Source: Engraulis encrasicolus
Lineage: Eukaryota > Chordata > Actinopteri > Clupeiformes > Engraulidae
Reading direction: 5' to 3'
NCBI RefSeq assembly: GCF_034702125.1
Contig: NC_085878.1
Coordinates: 19,205,057-19,269,056, forward strand
DNA: 64,000 nucleotides
Within the stretch, counting starts at the first letter, position 1. Each line of letters opens with the position of its first letter. Shown here in pieces: positions 11,515 to 24,065 of the stretch. A model generated the notes under the pieces. The model saw only the letters and a program-made list of their open reading frames with translations. It ran no database searches and was not told where the DNA came from. A program made the position numbers and the translations under genes.

Positions 11515-11576
<62 letters not shown>
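10806..11576. repeat. Short CA, TG and (GA)n microsatellites in otherwise unique sequence
   Basis: CA units at about 11,082-11,106, a TG array with CG variants at about 11,200-11,250, and a pure (GA)n array at about 11,519-11,575. No gene is recognised between them. From 11,577 to 11,947 I see only unique sequence. Confidence 0.85.
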
Positions 11577-11579
<3 letters not shown>

Positions 11580-11947
11580 CATCCTCTATTCCAGGGAGCC
11601 ATAGGTAATGAACCCATCACGACAGCATGTTAACACCCCACCCCAGCAGCGTAGCCCTGTGGGAACGTGCCGGGGAAGCATTAAGTGCATACTAATTGTA
11701 CAAGCACTAAATTGGGACATCATCGATCAGCAAAAGTCATGTTGCTGCAAAATTGGCTAGCCATATTAACATTGACGGCTGTACAATGCTAACCTTACCA
11801 GTAATTATGAGCCAGACCAGACCACTGAAGGACACGTGCTCTGAAGCACTTAGACATTATTATTATTCCATGTAGCATCCTGACAACCTTAGCACAGACA
11901 GACATACGGGAGCAGTATGTGATGAGTGAGTATGAGTGTGGATAATG

Positions 11948-12120
11948 GCAAGGTGCTGTAGCGCAGCACACCAAGACAGCTACAGGCCCATGGGGACCCA
12001 GGTTCGGATCTAGTCTGGGTCACATCCCAAACCTATCCCCCCCCCCCTCTCTCTGTCCTAATCATTTCCTATCTTTTCTCTACTTTCCAGTCAAATAAAG
12101 GCCCTAAAACTATATTTTAA
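11948..12120 (+). mobile_element. tRNA-derived SINE (family 2)
   Basis: An A-box-like TGTAGCGCAGCAC lies at about 11,957, followed by a CATGGGGACCCA segment and a B box GGTTCGGATCT at 12,001-12,011. A C-run and CTCTCTCTGTCC body and a tail containing AATAAAGGCCCTAAAA complete it. The CATGGGGACC segment and the 3' body recur inverted at 19,790-19,985, 50,558-50,715 and 61,879-62,035, which defines a second SINE family distinct from the one at 1,870. Confidence 0.8.
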
Positions 12121-12932
12121 AATAGCCTGAACCACCGTGTACACAGAGTACACAGTCTACTAAGTACACTCAGCCAGATGCTGGCTGTTGATAATCGAAT
12201 CAGCACATTCTTTAAGCTGGCAACGACTTCTGTCTTTTGTAGAAAATACATTCATTTACATTCATTTTTTTCTATGGAGATAAAACATACTGCTGGCAGG
12301 AATCCTGGCTTGGACTAAGTACAGCAGTATGGCTTTTTGGCTGGCTGTGGGTGTCTCTGGAAAGAGGGCCAGTGCTGAATCTAGTTTGCAATAGGCACTG
12401 AACAAGGGCACCTCCATGCATATAAACAACCATGTGGTCCATCCAACTCATTTGGTGGAATGGTCATGTAAGTCATGACAAGGTCACGACATGATCATGA
12501 TAAGGGGTGAGTGATTTTGTCTTTTTTTAAACAGGTTTTCATTTCTGTGTTTTTGCATGCATTCTCTTCAGTGAACAAAAGCGTTAAATCAACTGAAGAA
12601 TGTGTGCAGGCCTGAATGTTTTGTAGCTACGTCCATTTTGTTTAACTCTCACACGTGACACATGGGAGAATCGGCCTACTTAGTTTGTCCTGACACACAA
12701 GCAATCAGCTTTTACTGTAATGTGCACTTGCAATTAGCTTTGATCAATGACAAGAATGAACTTAAATTGAACGTAAATTGAAAAAGAGCCCTTTATGGCA
12801 ATTAGGAATACATTTATCAATTAACAACACATCTGGATTTTAAAAGATATACTGTATTATGTGTGATGTATGCGTGTGCTAGCACAAAGAAAAGAAAAGA
12901 AAAGAGAGCAAAGGAGAGAAAGGCAGAGATTA
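12121..12932. other. No gene recognised
   Basis: Unique AT-rich sequence with nothing I can identify. Confidence 0.5.
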
Positions 12933-13302
12933 TGTGTGTGTGTGTGTGTGTGCGTGCCTGCGTGCGTGCGTGCGTGCGCGTGTGCATGTGCATGTGCATG
13001 TGCATGTGTTTGTGTTTGTGCAAGTGTGGGGGCGTCTGAGAGAGATGGGGGGATCAGGGATAGAGACAAGAGAGATTAAGAGAAGAGAGAGAAAGTGGGA
13101 AAGTTTTGGTGAGTATATTGTTTTGTTGACCTTGCAGAGGTGCAGTTGAAGACGGTCCTCTCTGGAGAAAACTGTATTGAATATTGGAAGTCATTTGATT
13201 ACTGGGGTTAAGATTTCATTTATCTCTCTGGCAAGCATGCACACACACACACACGCACGCACGCATGCACGCACGCACGCACACACACACACACACACAC
13301 AA
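12933..13302. repeat. TG/GCGT/GCAT and CA/CGCA microsatellites
   Basis: A compound array at about 12,933-13,022 runs from TG to GCGT to GTGCAT units. A CA/CGCA array occupies about 13,239-13,302. A GA-rich tract (about 13,036-13,095) lies between them. Confidence 0.92.
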
Positions 13303-13625
13303 AGAAAAACAATCTTTGTTCTGCTACTGACCCCCTGTAGATTTATCATTCTCAAATGATCCTTTGCACAACCAGATGTTGTGTAATATGCTACTAAAAG
13401 AAGAGGATTTTTCATCAGGGGAAACACAAGTCTCTCTGAAGAAACCTTCTTTGAAATAAATAATACATAAATAATAAATAAATAAATGTTTTTTTTTCCT
13501 TTTTTCCCCTTTTTCTTCAGGGCTGTTCTTGTCCTTTGAAACCACTTATAAAGATGAGAAGGTTGGTGTTATTAGTACGTATGATAACACGTGAGGTGTA
13601 AAATCCTTGTCAAACTAGAACATTC

Positions 13626-13630
<5 letters not shown>

Positions 13631-13724
<94 letters not shown>

Positions 13725-13738
13725 CCTCCTCCTCCTCT
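13631..13738. repeat. (CT)n array with CCT tail
   Basis: About 46 uninterrupted CT units to 13,722, followed by CCCCCTCCTCCTCC and CTTCTCC. From 13,303 to 13,630 and 13,739 to 14,478 I see no gene. Confidence 0.97.
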
Positions 13739-14478
13739 TCTCCACACAGGCCTAGATTGCTTCTTTATCCCAGGAGATTACGCCACCTTGGAAGTGACAA
13801 ATGAGACAGCGGCCTCGGACCGCCAATGTTAATCTGAGACTGATCAAGTGCCTTCATCGCGGTATTGTTTAATCACACAGGTGACTTCACCCTCTAGGGG
13901 CGCAGGGGAGAGGGTTGAATGGTGGTTTGGGGTGGATGTGAGTGGCAGACAAAGCGACAGTTTCTTTGTCTAAAATGTGGGGTGGCACAGAAAGATCAGA
14001 TCAAGACAGTTTGATAAGACATGTGGGTGTTGTACAAGCAGATGGCAAAATGAAGTTAACCCAGTAAGACACAGCCTCTATTATAAATTAGCTGTTACCA
14101 AAATGATAATGATCAAATCTTAATGTATTACTGAAGGCCCTGTGCACTGTCAAACTAGTGCCATGGTAGTTAAGTTTTTTCAGTGACTATAACTGTATTC
14201 CATGTGTGGAACGGCGTGCGTTAAGGGGCTATGCCTTGTGATGTTCAATAATAATGTCCAAATGCACAAACAAGTCACGCAGTCTACACACAATATGAGG
14301 CCATTCATGAATAGAACACACACCCACACATACTGTATCCTCCCATGGCCACACAGTGAGGGCTACAGTAAGAGCATTTTCCCATTTCATGAGACTCCCA
14401 AGGTGTTTCTTGCTGGACCTTTTAACGAGCAATCAAGAAAATCAGTGGCTACTACAGTAGGCCTACATAGAGCAGTGT

Positions 14479-14574
14479 GGTGTGTGTGTGCGTGTGCGTG
14501 TGCGTGTGCGCGCGTGTGTGTGTGTGCACGCGTGCGTGCCTGCGTGCATGTGTGTGTGTGTGTGTGTGTGTGTA
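14479..14574. repeat. TG compound microsatellite
   Basis: TG units mixed with CGTG, GCGCG and GCGTGCCTGCGTGCATG islands. These produce the spurious Cys-Val-Arg frames on both strands. Confidence 0.95.
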
Positions 14575-17500
14575 TCATGGTGGTTATGAGTGGGGGTCAT
14601 GGTGGTTTGAGGTGTATGCCTAGCTCTGCTTCCATATCCCCTGTATGCCCACTCACTGCTTCTTATACCTCCTTGGAGGCAGGAGGTGAAGGTTATCTGG
14701 GCCATCCCTGAATGCATCTAATCCCCCATCCCGTCCCGCTCCTGCCAGAGGCTTGGCCTGCGTTCACCAGATGGGCCGGAAGCCTTGTGACTCCGAAGTA
14801 CTCTTTAATCTGCTCAATAATGCTTTCATTAGCATGGGAGCTGTCAAGAGTTTGCTGCCTGTTTCACAGAAACATAGGGTGAGGTGCATGAATTTAAATA
14901 CACCATCTCGTGATTTTGCAAAGGCAACTAAATACATCACAGTAATTCACAACATTGTACTGTATGTAGACCCTATTTTTAATGCCATAGCACTGCAGAT
15001 ATGGCATCACTGTATAGAAAAGCAATGTACAAACAATAGACTGCACAGTAAGGCCTTCACAAAGTTACAATATTAGCATTAAAAATGAGTCATGCTTGAA
15101 GAGCACATTGACCATGCAATTAAAATTCAACAGCACATAGGCATAAATAGCCGACACAGTCCGACACAGATTTCTCCCATCGCCCCCGTGTCATAAATGC
15201 ATGTTTTGTTGTTGTTGCTTTTTTTCAAAGGCACAAAGTGCCAGAGCAAAGTGAACAGGCTGAGGGCTGTCTGAACCCGGAATACCTCAGAGACGGGTGA
15301 CATTTGTTGCTTTTGCACCTACACATTCACATCAGAGGGGCCACAGACAGCGCAAAGACAAATTACAGCTCCGAGCGTCTGGTCATTTGGTATGAAAATG
15401 AGCCTGAGTTTGGAAAGCATAATGGACAACAGAGAAATACCTGAGGCAAATATGTGTTCAACCTGCATTCACAGCAAAGTTAGACTTGATGATGGCCAAA
15501 GCCTCTCTGATTTCTTACAACAAATTAGTAGGCTTCCCACCCAGTCACTCTAGATAGAAGTACTGTTTACCTAGTGCTGTGTGGTATGCGCTGGAGCTGC
15601 ATAAATGAAAGCTTTTAATTATCTCGGTCCCTGATGGGAACTGAGAAAAACAGAGCACTTGAGTGTTCTTAGCAAACATCTGGAAGAAACTTGATTTTAG
15701 TCAAGTCAGTCTGTTCCATCCATTCTGTATCCATGGTTACCGCAGCTAAACCAGCTGTCGAGAGCATTTAGTGCCTCTGCTGTAGCCATGCTAACATATG
15801 AGTTGCCATGGAGACGGCTATCTATGGACAGGCACGTGGTGAAGTTCACAGATACCTCAGCAAAAGAAAGTGTGCAATATAAGACTTGAATATAATCCTT
15901 TTTGAAACCTTCATCAGCATGGCTACATTAGACTGATTTATCTGAACATCAATGATAACCCAGCCCAGGCACATTACCTTAATAAAGCCAAAAGAGTCTG
16001 GCCACCTGAGGCACGATGTAATAGATTGAAAAGTTAATTACCATAGTACAACAGTAGGCCTACTATGACATAACACAGGGCCTTCAGTAATGCACTACGA
16101 CTTGGTCATTGCCATTTTGGTAAGAACAAATGTATAACGCTTTTAACGGGTTAAAAAAGCACAATAACCAAAAAGGTGATCTGATGTTTATTCCACAAAC
16201 TTCAGAAACTTCTTGGAAAAACAAGATAACAGTAACTGTGACATCTCCCTATGTGTGCGGAAAGTTCAAATAAAAGTACTTCTTCTCTCACGACTTGGCC
16301 TAGTTTCACAAAGAGGCCTTCTGCCGTGTAGAGAGTGTCAGGTCCAGAGGAGCACCAGTGCGCCTGTGCTTCAGATGAGGAGCAGATGCCCAACTTTATG
16401 TGCACATTGGTGGCAAGATTAGACTTCTGTTACCATCGCCATTATCTCGTCAGGCATATGCGCTTGGCTTTCTCCCCTGCTTTCCACGCTGCAAGAACAT
16501 CTTGGGGGTATCTGAAGCCATATGCTCTCCCCCAGCGCTGACTGACGCTTTGAAGGCAGATACGCAGCCAAAGTGGTAAATACCCACCAGGAGGCCCAGC
16601 GTGCACAGAGGGATACAAATGGAGAAATGTGTGTAATGCAGGACTTTGACAGATTATCCATTTTAACATGGCCAGTGTAAATATTTCTTCGTAGAGAGGG
16701 AGGGAGAGCTGTATACAACCCCTGATGGAGATGGTTACTGTAGGGCTGATAACGAATCAAATGATGGGCTGCCAGCATCCTCTTACATTGCAGTAAGTTG
16801 GTAACTAACATGAAGGATGCATGAGAGACCTATCGCTTATCTCTCTGTAGGTCTGCTTCCTTAGCACTAAGAATTGAATTTACAGTAGGAAAACACACCA
16901 CAAATCCATCAAAGAAATTACATTCTGGACAAATACTGTAATACAGAGCAGTAAACCAGGTAAGCAATGTGTGACATTTGGTTGATAATAGCAGACCAGC
17001 GTAACGTGGTTAGAAAGCAATTGTGTTGGTGTTAAGTTGTCCATTTTGAAACCAGAAAGAATGAATGCAAAAATTGGAATAACGCCTCACCCGAAGTAGA
17101 GGGTCCAAAGTACCTTCCTAGAAAAAAAAATCAATAGTGTGTTTTGCCACAACAACATGGCAATGCACAACGTGAGCCCCATAATAATTTCACTGTGGAT
17201 AAATGCTCCGCTATGTGTACGCTTGTTTGGTTATTGGTCGGTGGGGCGGAGCGGATGTAGACATTCTGCATCCATTAATCCAGAAGAGCAATTTTGCTTA
17301 CTTAAGGTTTGAAGTAAACAAGGAGTAATAGGCTTGTTGGGGAAATAGCTGTATAATACTGTAAAATGACTACACAGTACAAAGTGCAATGTTGGTAATG
17401 AAGCTTAATATGCTCATATAATGAAGAAACAAACAATACAGGGGTATTTATAAACATGCTGTACACATGCACAAAACATACGAGATTAATGTTGGCACAC

Positions 17501-17589
17501 CGTGTCACACGCCTGGAAACATGCAATTGTTAAATAATGTATTACATTGACAAATGGAGAGGGGGGTGGGTGTAGTCACATTTTCTGGA
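14575..17589. other. Repeat-poor unique region, no gene recognised
   Basis: This 3-kb stretch is the longest in the window without long microsatellites or an identified transposon. Frames such as 16,419-16,811 (minus, 130 codons) have no recognisable domain. The segment around 14,790-14,870 (CTTTAATCTGCTCAATAATGC and neighbouring AT-rich words) has the texture of conserved non-coding DNA. That impression cannot be tested without comparison to other fish. Confidence 0.4.
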
Positions 17590-17752
17590 GGCTGAGGTGG
17601 AGGTGGAGGCTGAGGTGGAGGCTGAGGCTGAGGTGGAGGCTGAGGTGGAGGCTGAGGTGGAGGCTGATGTGGAAGTTGAGGTTGAGGTGGAGGCTGAGGT
17701 GGAGGCTGAGGTGGAGGTGGAGGCTGATGTTGAGGTGGAGGCTGAGGCGGCT
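17590..17752. repeat. GAGGTGGAGGCT minisatellite
   Basis: About 13 units of a 12-bp motif GAGGTGGAGGCT, with 6-bp slip variants (GAGGCT, GAGGTT) and GATGTG substitutions. The array is strongly purine-biased on the plus strand. It translates as Glu-Val-Glu-Ala runs on one strand and Pro/Gln on the other, which explains the long frames here. Confidence 0.95.
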
Positions 17753-17847
17753 GCACTAATCACTGGCTCTGTCATGAGAAGTCACCTGGGGACCAAGATG
17801 GCTTTTTGGAAGTCATACACACGCACATATGCACGCAAGCACGTAAG

Positions 17848-17881
17848 CACTCTCTCTCTGTCTCTCTCTCACTCTCTTTCT

Positions 17882-17980
<99 letters not shown>

Positions 17981-18046
17981 CCACGTAGATCCACACTACA
18001 TCTCCATACACGTACAAAGGTATGCATACATGTATGCACGCACGCA

Positions 18047-18140
<94 letters not shown>
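17848..18140. repeat. CT/CA arrays before copy A
   Basis: A CTCT tract at 17,848-17,883 leads into (CA)n to 17,979. After 54 bases a CGCA stretch leads into a second pure (CA)n at about 18,052-18,140. Copy A of the duplication begins about 100 bases later. Confidence 0.97.
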
Positions 18141-18143
<3 letters not shown>

Positions 18144-18300
18144 CTGCCTCTACCATGGAAGGATTAGATAAACTCACAAGAGGAAATATATTCTGCCAAT
18201 CACTTCACCAATCAGCCGCAAAGTCTGGCTTTTGGAGAGCCGGCCCATGCTTAAGTACACCCAGCCCTTCCACACACACACACTCACTCTCTCTGACATT

Positions 18301-18361
18301 CACACACACGCACAGGTGCGAGTGCACACACACACACACACACACACCAGCACGCACATGC

Positions 18362-18443
<82 letters not shown>
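18301..18443. repeat. (CA)n compound array in copy A
   Basis: CA units with GCACGCACATG and CGCGCG interruptions. The equivalent array in copy B is at 48,971-49,205 and is nearly 100 bases longer. Confidence 0.97.
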
Positions 18444-18445
<2 letters not shown>

Positions 18446-18541
18446 TCCTCCCTTTCTGCTCTCCTGGAGTGTCAGCCTTTGAAAGTCTATTTGTTTTGCA
18501 TGAGAATGATCACTTGGTTAGCTTGCATTCATTAAAAGGTT

Positions 18542-19790
18542 AGAGCTGTCCCGCCTTATCACCGTGGCAGCCGCGGCGACGCCTCCTCCACTTGCGGAAT
18601 GTGCCACGAGGATCACGAGTCGCTTTCTCCGTCAGACAAGCAGGCGTGTGTCGACGTCCCATCTCTCTCTCTCCCTAAATACCCAGCACCTTTCCAGCAG
18701 TCAGTTTGTTAGCAGAGAACAGCAGTTGTCACAAAAGGCGGCATGTTATCAGCCCGCTCTCACATTTCTCCAGTCTTCGCCTCCGTTCGCCTCCACCTTT
18801 GAGAGTTGTGGCCCTCGTGCACAAATTACCGCCGACTCCTTGAAAAAAACCCAAAGCCGAAACCTCATGACTTATGTATGGAAAGAGTCGTATCAAGGCT
18901 GTATGGCGAATGCATTTGGGGCATTGACAAATTGTAAGGTGTTCTTTTGAATTAATATGACTCCTGGAACTGAGAGGGTAATTTGTCTGTAATAAATGCA
19001 AAACATGCTATGCAAAATACCCTTAGCAACCTACACATTAGCAATGTGTTGCCAAACAACAGGTGGGGATAAGGAGCATCTATACGTGACATCTTTATTT
19101 AGACGATGTTATTACAATCCAGAATGCAGAGACATGAAATATTTATAGCTATGGTAACAGGTTCCTGCAAACCTCTGGGCTTTAGAAACCTGCTCTCTCC
19201 GAAGTCTATAAACTAAATTACATTCTCGTTTGAACATCCCCTCCTTAATAAAATTGATGCTTTGCATTCGGCCAATCGATACAGGCAACGTAATGGAATA
19301 ATGAATAATAGACCAACACACCAAAAATATGCTAATACTATTACCAACGATTACTCAAAATGATTCAGTACCCTGTGTCACTGCTGAGGGCGAGACGGTC
19401 CAATACTACATGGAGAGGAAGAGTCACGACCCAGATCGACCCAGGCAGTCTGGGCCCACTAAAGTGAAATGTAATCCCCAAAAGAAACTTAAACCAAGAT
19501 GGCTCTCATAAAATAAATTCGCTCTGGTTTTAAAGGCTAATTCATGATGAAACACATTAAAACAATAGCAAGGCCTTTGTTAGCATGAAACCCTGCTTAA
19601 AGAGGACTCAGCAAATGCTTTAAAAGCAATGTTGCTGTTGTTAGTCAGATGGGAGTCAGCTAGTGAAGGAGGCACAGGCCCTAAGATGGAGTGCTGTCCA
19701 GTAGGAATACCTAAGTAGACCATGTACTCTAGCCCTTATGCTGATGCAGAGCTATTTTTATGTGCCTTGGTTTAGTTTCCCTTTGTTAAG
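18542..19790. other. Single-copy core of copy A, no gene recognised
   Basis: Non-repetitive sequence well kept in copy B (49,303-50,557). It includes GC-rich CAGCCGCGGCGACGCCTCC near 18,568 and an AT-rich part (18,940-19,370) with TAAATGCAAAACATG and TATGCAAAATACCC, two close ATGCAAA words. Short open frames (18,564-18,950) are not supported by any domain. Confidence 0.4.
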
Positions 19791-19985
19791 ATTTATTTTT
19801 TGGGATTTTGTGCCTTTAATGAGAGGATAGCGAAGAGATGACAGAAAATGAGTGGGTTAGAGAGAAGTGGGGAAAGGGTTGCAAAATGACCTAGGGTCCT
19901 ACCCGGGTCCCCATGAGCAATTTGCCCATTCATGGTTAGGTGCATTAGTCTGTTGTCTTGTGAAATAGCTTGGGCACAATCCCTG
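19790..19985 (-). mobile_element. tRNA-derived SINE (family 2), minus strand, in copy A
   Basis: On the minus strand this reads a degenerate tRNA-like head, then CATGGGGACCCGGGTAGGA, a CCTTTCCCCAC body, TCATTTTCTGTCATCTCTTCGC, and a tail ATTAAAGGCACAAAATCCC. The same SINE is at the matching place in copy B (50,558-50,715), so it was inserted before the copies separated. Confidence 0.75.
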
Positions 19986-20636
19986 GTGTTTGCACACTCC
20001 TTTGGATTTTGTTTTCTTCTTTAAGTTCTTCTTTTTCTTGTTATTCATTCATTGATATGATGATGTATCGACCTTGTAGTCTTCCTCAGATTCCAATCGG
20101 AAGACTGCATTAGTCTATTGTGCAGCAACCATAGCAGTGTTATGTCTACTTTTGCAAAAGCGTCTTCTTTCGTTTGTTTGTTTTTTTCTTTCCCCCACCT
20201 GTTAACAGAATGCAATGGTGCTCAAACTAGTATAGACTTCAAGATGGATGGCTTGGGGCTTCCAAAAAAGGCAATGTGCAAGGCACAAAGGCAAGGGCAG
20301 TGTGTTGCAGCGCAATCTATGCCCTTCCTTCCATGCGGAACACAACCTGCTGAACTGCACACACACGCACGCACGTAGGCACGTACCCATGCACGCACAC
20401 AGAAATTCTGCTTCCTTTCACAGAACATGTCCTCATCATTTCAGCTCTGCTGTGTGGTATGCTAGTGGTCAGTGTTCACAGGCTCATTGATGTTCTGCCC
20501 TACGAGTGGATGATGCCACATTGGATTGCTCAAGCGGTGTTAATTTGCCAACAAGACCCCACGGAATGAAAAACAGACGCCAGGGAAATAGCACAACATG
20601 AGAAGGTGTAAAGGTGTCAGCAACGGCGCGCACGCG

Positions 20637-20665
20637 CGTGTGTGTATGCGTGTGTGTGTGTGTGT

Positions 20666-20743
<78 letters not shown>

Positions 20744-20841
20744 CAGAGAACAGTACATGAATGCCTATGTACACTTTGTGTGTCTATGTATGTGTGTGTG
20801 TGTGTGTTTATATGTGTGTGTTCGTCTGTGTACGTGTGTGT

Positions 20842-20937
<96 letters not shown>

Positions 20938-20940
20938 GTG
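20637..20940. repeat. TG, (GA)n/(GACAGA)n and (TG)n arrays in copy A
   Basis: TG units at 20,637-20,665 are followed by (GA)n at 20,667-20,725 ending in four GACAGA hexamers, then a long TG array at about 20,776-20,940. Copy B has only the GA array (51,105-51,164) and a short TG tract here. Confidence 0.95.
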
Positions 20941-20945
20941 TACAT

Positions 20946-22162
20946 CAGGGGTGCTTAATAGGTCGATCGCGATCGACTGGCAGTATTGGTAGATCGTAGG
21001 AGGACACTTAAAAAAAAAAAAACTAAAAAAAAAGTTCCCTATGGATACCCAGGATCTGACAGGCTAACTCCAGGCGTCTACACTGCCCTACACTGTATGG
21101 TATAGCCTACCATAAACACAACGACGTCTTCAGATAAGGAGGATAACTGTCAAGCGCCACACTCAAACTCTTCATAAGTCATAACATCGGAGCACAAAAA
21201 AATAGGACGGCACGAGACGTTTGCCGATACCGTGCGCTATATGTTCAGTTAGTAGCCTACAGGCAGCGTCACCGCTCAAAAGAAACAGCCAGAGAAGAAA
21301 ACAACCGCCCGAACACCGGCAATCCCCTGCTTTCCCCCCTTTTAAACAATGCTCTGAGAAGTGCAGGCAAGATACAACTCCCATGAGCGTGGAGTTGGCT
21401 ACTTCGATTAGATTTCATAGGCACGCGTGCGAGGGGAGAGTGAATGATGTGTGCCTGTTTAACCTGAGTGCAGGCGCGTCTTTTCAAATGGTCTGTTCAG
21501 CGCGGCCGCTAGACAGAGAGCGCGATTTTCGGTCCATTCAGTAGATGTCTCCTTGTTTATTTTTTGGAACTAGGGATGTCTGTAACGTCCACGAAGACAA
21601 TATCATCCACGTGAAAACGCCAAACGCCCGCAAACCGCTGTTCTGTCTACTTCTCACAGCGGCATTAAAAAAGTCCTCCACGAAATCCCAAACCAACAAC
21701 CCTTCAAATAGGTGACAGCAAGCATGCACACATGAAATAACACTTCAGGGAGGGAGAAAATAGCTCTGCACTCATATTAAAGTGAAAAGGGGATTACATA
21801 AAATCTGTCCAAAAACCAAGAGGGCACATCAATAACTTCATTAATATTATGTTCATTTATGAAAATTACATTTATCATAAACTTGATAGCCTACTATGGT
21901 CTCCCTTTGTGATCAAAAACAGGCGTAATTTACAGTAGGCCTAAATAAGGTCTGTATGAGGTTGTTATTCACCGCTGATTCACCTTTCATTATTATTGAT
22001 GTGTAGGCCTATATAGGCCTACAAATACATTTTCATATTGTGTTAAAATTGCATTTCTAACAGCTGTATTTTCAAATGTTCTCCCCCGAACCCCCAGTAG
22101 ATCACTTCCACACACCCATCTCAATAAGTAGCTCACATGTTGAAAAAGTCTGAGCACCCCTG
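20946..22162. mobile_element. Non-autonomous hAT element, present only in copy A
   Basis: The ends CAGGGGTGCT (20,946) and AGCACCCCTG (22,162) are inverted repeats. The flanks are an 8-bp target duplication, GTGTACAT (20,938-20,945) and GTGTACAG (22,163-22,170), 7 of 8 matching. The 1,217-bp interior has no recognisable transposase. Near the left end is the 14-bp palindrome TCGATCGCGATCGA (20,963-20,976). Copy B at the same place runs from a TG tract directly into GTACAGTATACAG, the empty site. Part of the interior is related to 42,620-42,871 in reverse orientation. Confidence 0.88.
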
Positions 22163-22325
22163 GTGTACAGTATACGTAGGCCTATATGTATTTGTGCATT
22201 ATGTATGAAGCCAAATCTGTGGAAGCAGAGTGCTGCTGTCTCGCAACACATCAAAGCGGTATAAGGCGGTGATCCCCACCCCGTCCTATGCAGAGTATGC
22301 TGGATGAAGGAAGAACATGCCGGCC

Positions 22326-22436
22326 TGGAGCACATAGCACAGCACTGCATAGCATCGCATATCGTAGCGTAGTATAGAGTAGCGTAGCATAGAGTAGCGT
22401 AGCATAGTATAGAGTAGCGTAGGATAGCGTAGCGCT
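22326..22436. repeat. TAGCG/TAGCA pentamer minisatellite
   Basis: Degenerate tandem units of (A/C)TAG(C/A)GTAG type occupy about 110 bases. The equivalent in copy B is 51,388-51,512 with a different unit order, so the array has been rearranging since the copies separated. Confidence 0.85.
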
Positions 22437-22575
22437 GCTGCATTGCATTGAGCCTCTGCTGATAACCCCGGGGACAGCAGGAATAATAAGCTGTGAAAGT
22501 GACTCATTAGCCAGGTGACACACCAACCAACACGACTCACATCCAGCACTGTGAGAAGACAAATACAGATTAACA

Positions 22576-22795
22576 ACACGCCCACACACGCATGCATGCA
22601 CACACACACACACACACACGCACACATCAACATGCGCACATGCACACGCACACGCACACAAACACATCAACATGTGAACACACATACACACACACGCACA
22701 CAGGCAGGCATGCACACATGCACACACACAAAACAATGAGGAGGAAAATAAAGGACAAGGCCTTCATGTCGATATTGATTGCCATCAGCAGACCC

Positions 22796-22848
<53 letters not shown>
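22576..22848. repeat. CA/GCACA and (TG)n arrays in copy A
   Basis: A compound CA array at about 22,576-22,730 and a pure TG array at 22,798-22,848 are separated by a conserved 65-bp spacer. In copy B the TG array (51,827-51,936) has about twice as many units. Confidence 0.95.
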
Positions 22849-22851
<3 letters not shown>

Positions 22852-22926
22852 GGCTTCCTTAATCCTCCAAGAGAGCCACTTCATCAGGAGGGGCTGCAGT
22901 AGAACAGTATATCCTATAGTGGTGGA

Positions 22927-22984
22927 GAGGGGGGGGGGGGGGGGGGGGTGGGGGGGGGGGGGGGGGGGGAGGGGGGGGGGGGGG
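22927..22984. repeat. Poly-G tract
   Basis: Nearly 58 consecutive G residues, interrupted only by one T and one A. Copy B has about ten G at the matching position (52,015-52,024). Such a tract can form G-quadruplexes, and it is also typical of sequencing or assembly error. Confidence 0.9.
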
Positions 22985-23089
22985 CTTTCATTACCGCCCA
23001 CTCACACCACCAGGGCCCTCGTCATATTGCAATTTAGCATGGGGGATGTATGGCAATATGACAAGAGCTCATGCATGGAAAAACACCCA

Positions 23090-23090
<1 letters not shown>

Positions 23091-23181
<91 letters not shown>
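23091..23181. repeat. (CA)n array at left edge of the block missing from copy B
   Basis: About 45 pure CA units. Its left flank matches the left flank of the CA array in copy B (52,131), but its right flank does not. Confidence 0.97.
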
Positions 23182-23182
<1 letters not shown>

Positions 23183-24065
23183 ACATCCACTCACTCACCC
23201 ACCCTACCTGCTCCTTGTTAAATCGGCAAGCGTTTCTGGATAATCTCATTTCCGAATGCACATGTGTGTGTGTACACACTTGCCCGTGTGTGTAGAGCGC
23301 CTCCACAAGTGGGGATTCATCATTGTCTGTCTTATTGACCTGATGTCATGCACTCTGTGGGTGGGTTTGCCTTTGAGATTGCTCCACGTCAATCTAATAG
23401 GCAAAGGGCAATTCAGCCAGTACAAGGAGGTCACCCATCAGGTTATTCATATATTTTGTATTTTTATTTATTTTATATTTTTCCTTTGTTGTCATTGGAT
23501 GTGGTCATGATCTCAGGTCAACTATGGAAGACATCATGTTATGTAAGCATAGTGAATGTCAGTGCTACAAGCCTATGCATGATGTGAGAGTGTCATGTAC
23601 TTTGAACATAAAGACACTGGGTTACAGTAAAATAGAATCCAATACTGAAACTTCATGGGTACAAAACATTAGAAATGTTGACAGAATTTGCCCCAACAAG
23701 ATAGGTAACTAGATAGCCGAGACTTAATGGTAGAGATTAACCAGGTGAATACACCGGCCGCAACAAGATCAAGCGACAGAAAATCGCTGGACTGTGCAGC
23801 AAGAGCGATGCGAGCAATTGAAGCGACAGAGAATATCCGTTGAAATCAGAATGCATGCATTCCAATATCCCCATTGGCTGTGGCGGCTGTCGCCGAACCG
23901 CATCATAGCTAATTTGCACAATATTAGCTCGTCCAACTACAAACTGTCGCTCAAGTCGTGTGAATCGCCTCTAGACGCCCAAATTGTTCTCATGCTGCGC
24001 TTTGTCTACAGTATTCATGCCTTCAGATGTAGACACATTGTGTCTTGGGTAATAATCAGGGCCCT

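Noticed and set aside
18564..18950. 128-codon frame conserved in part in copy B (49,411-49,713)
   Set aside because: Conservation is that expected from recent duplication. Copy B loses the N-terminal part, and no domain is recognised.
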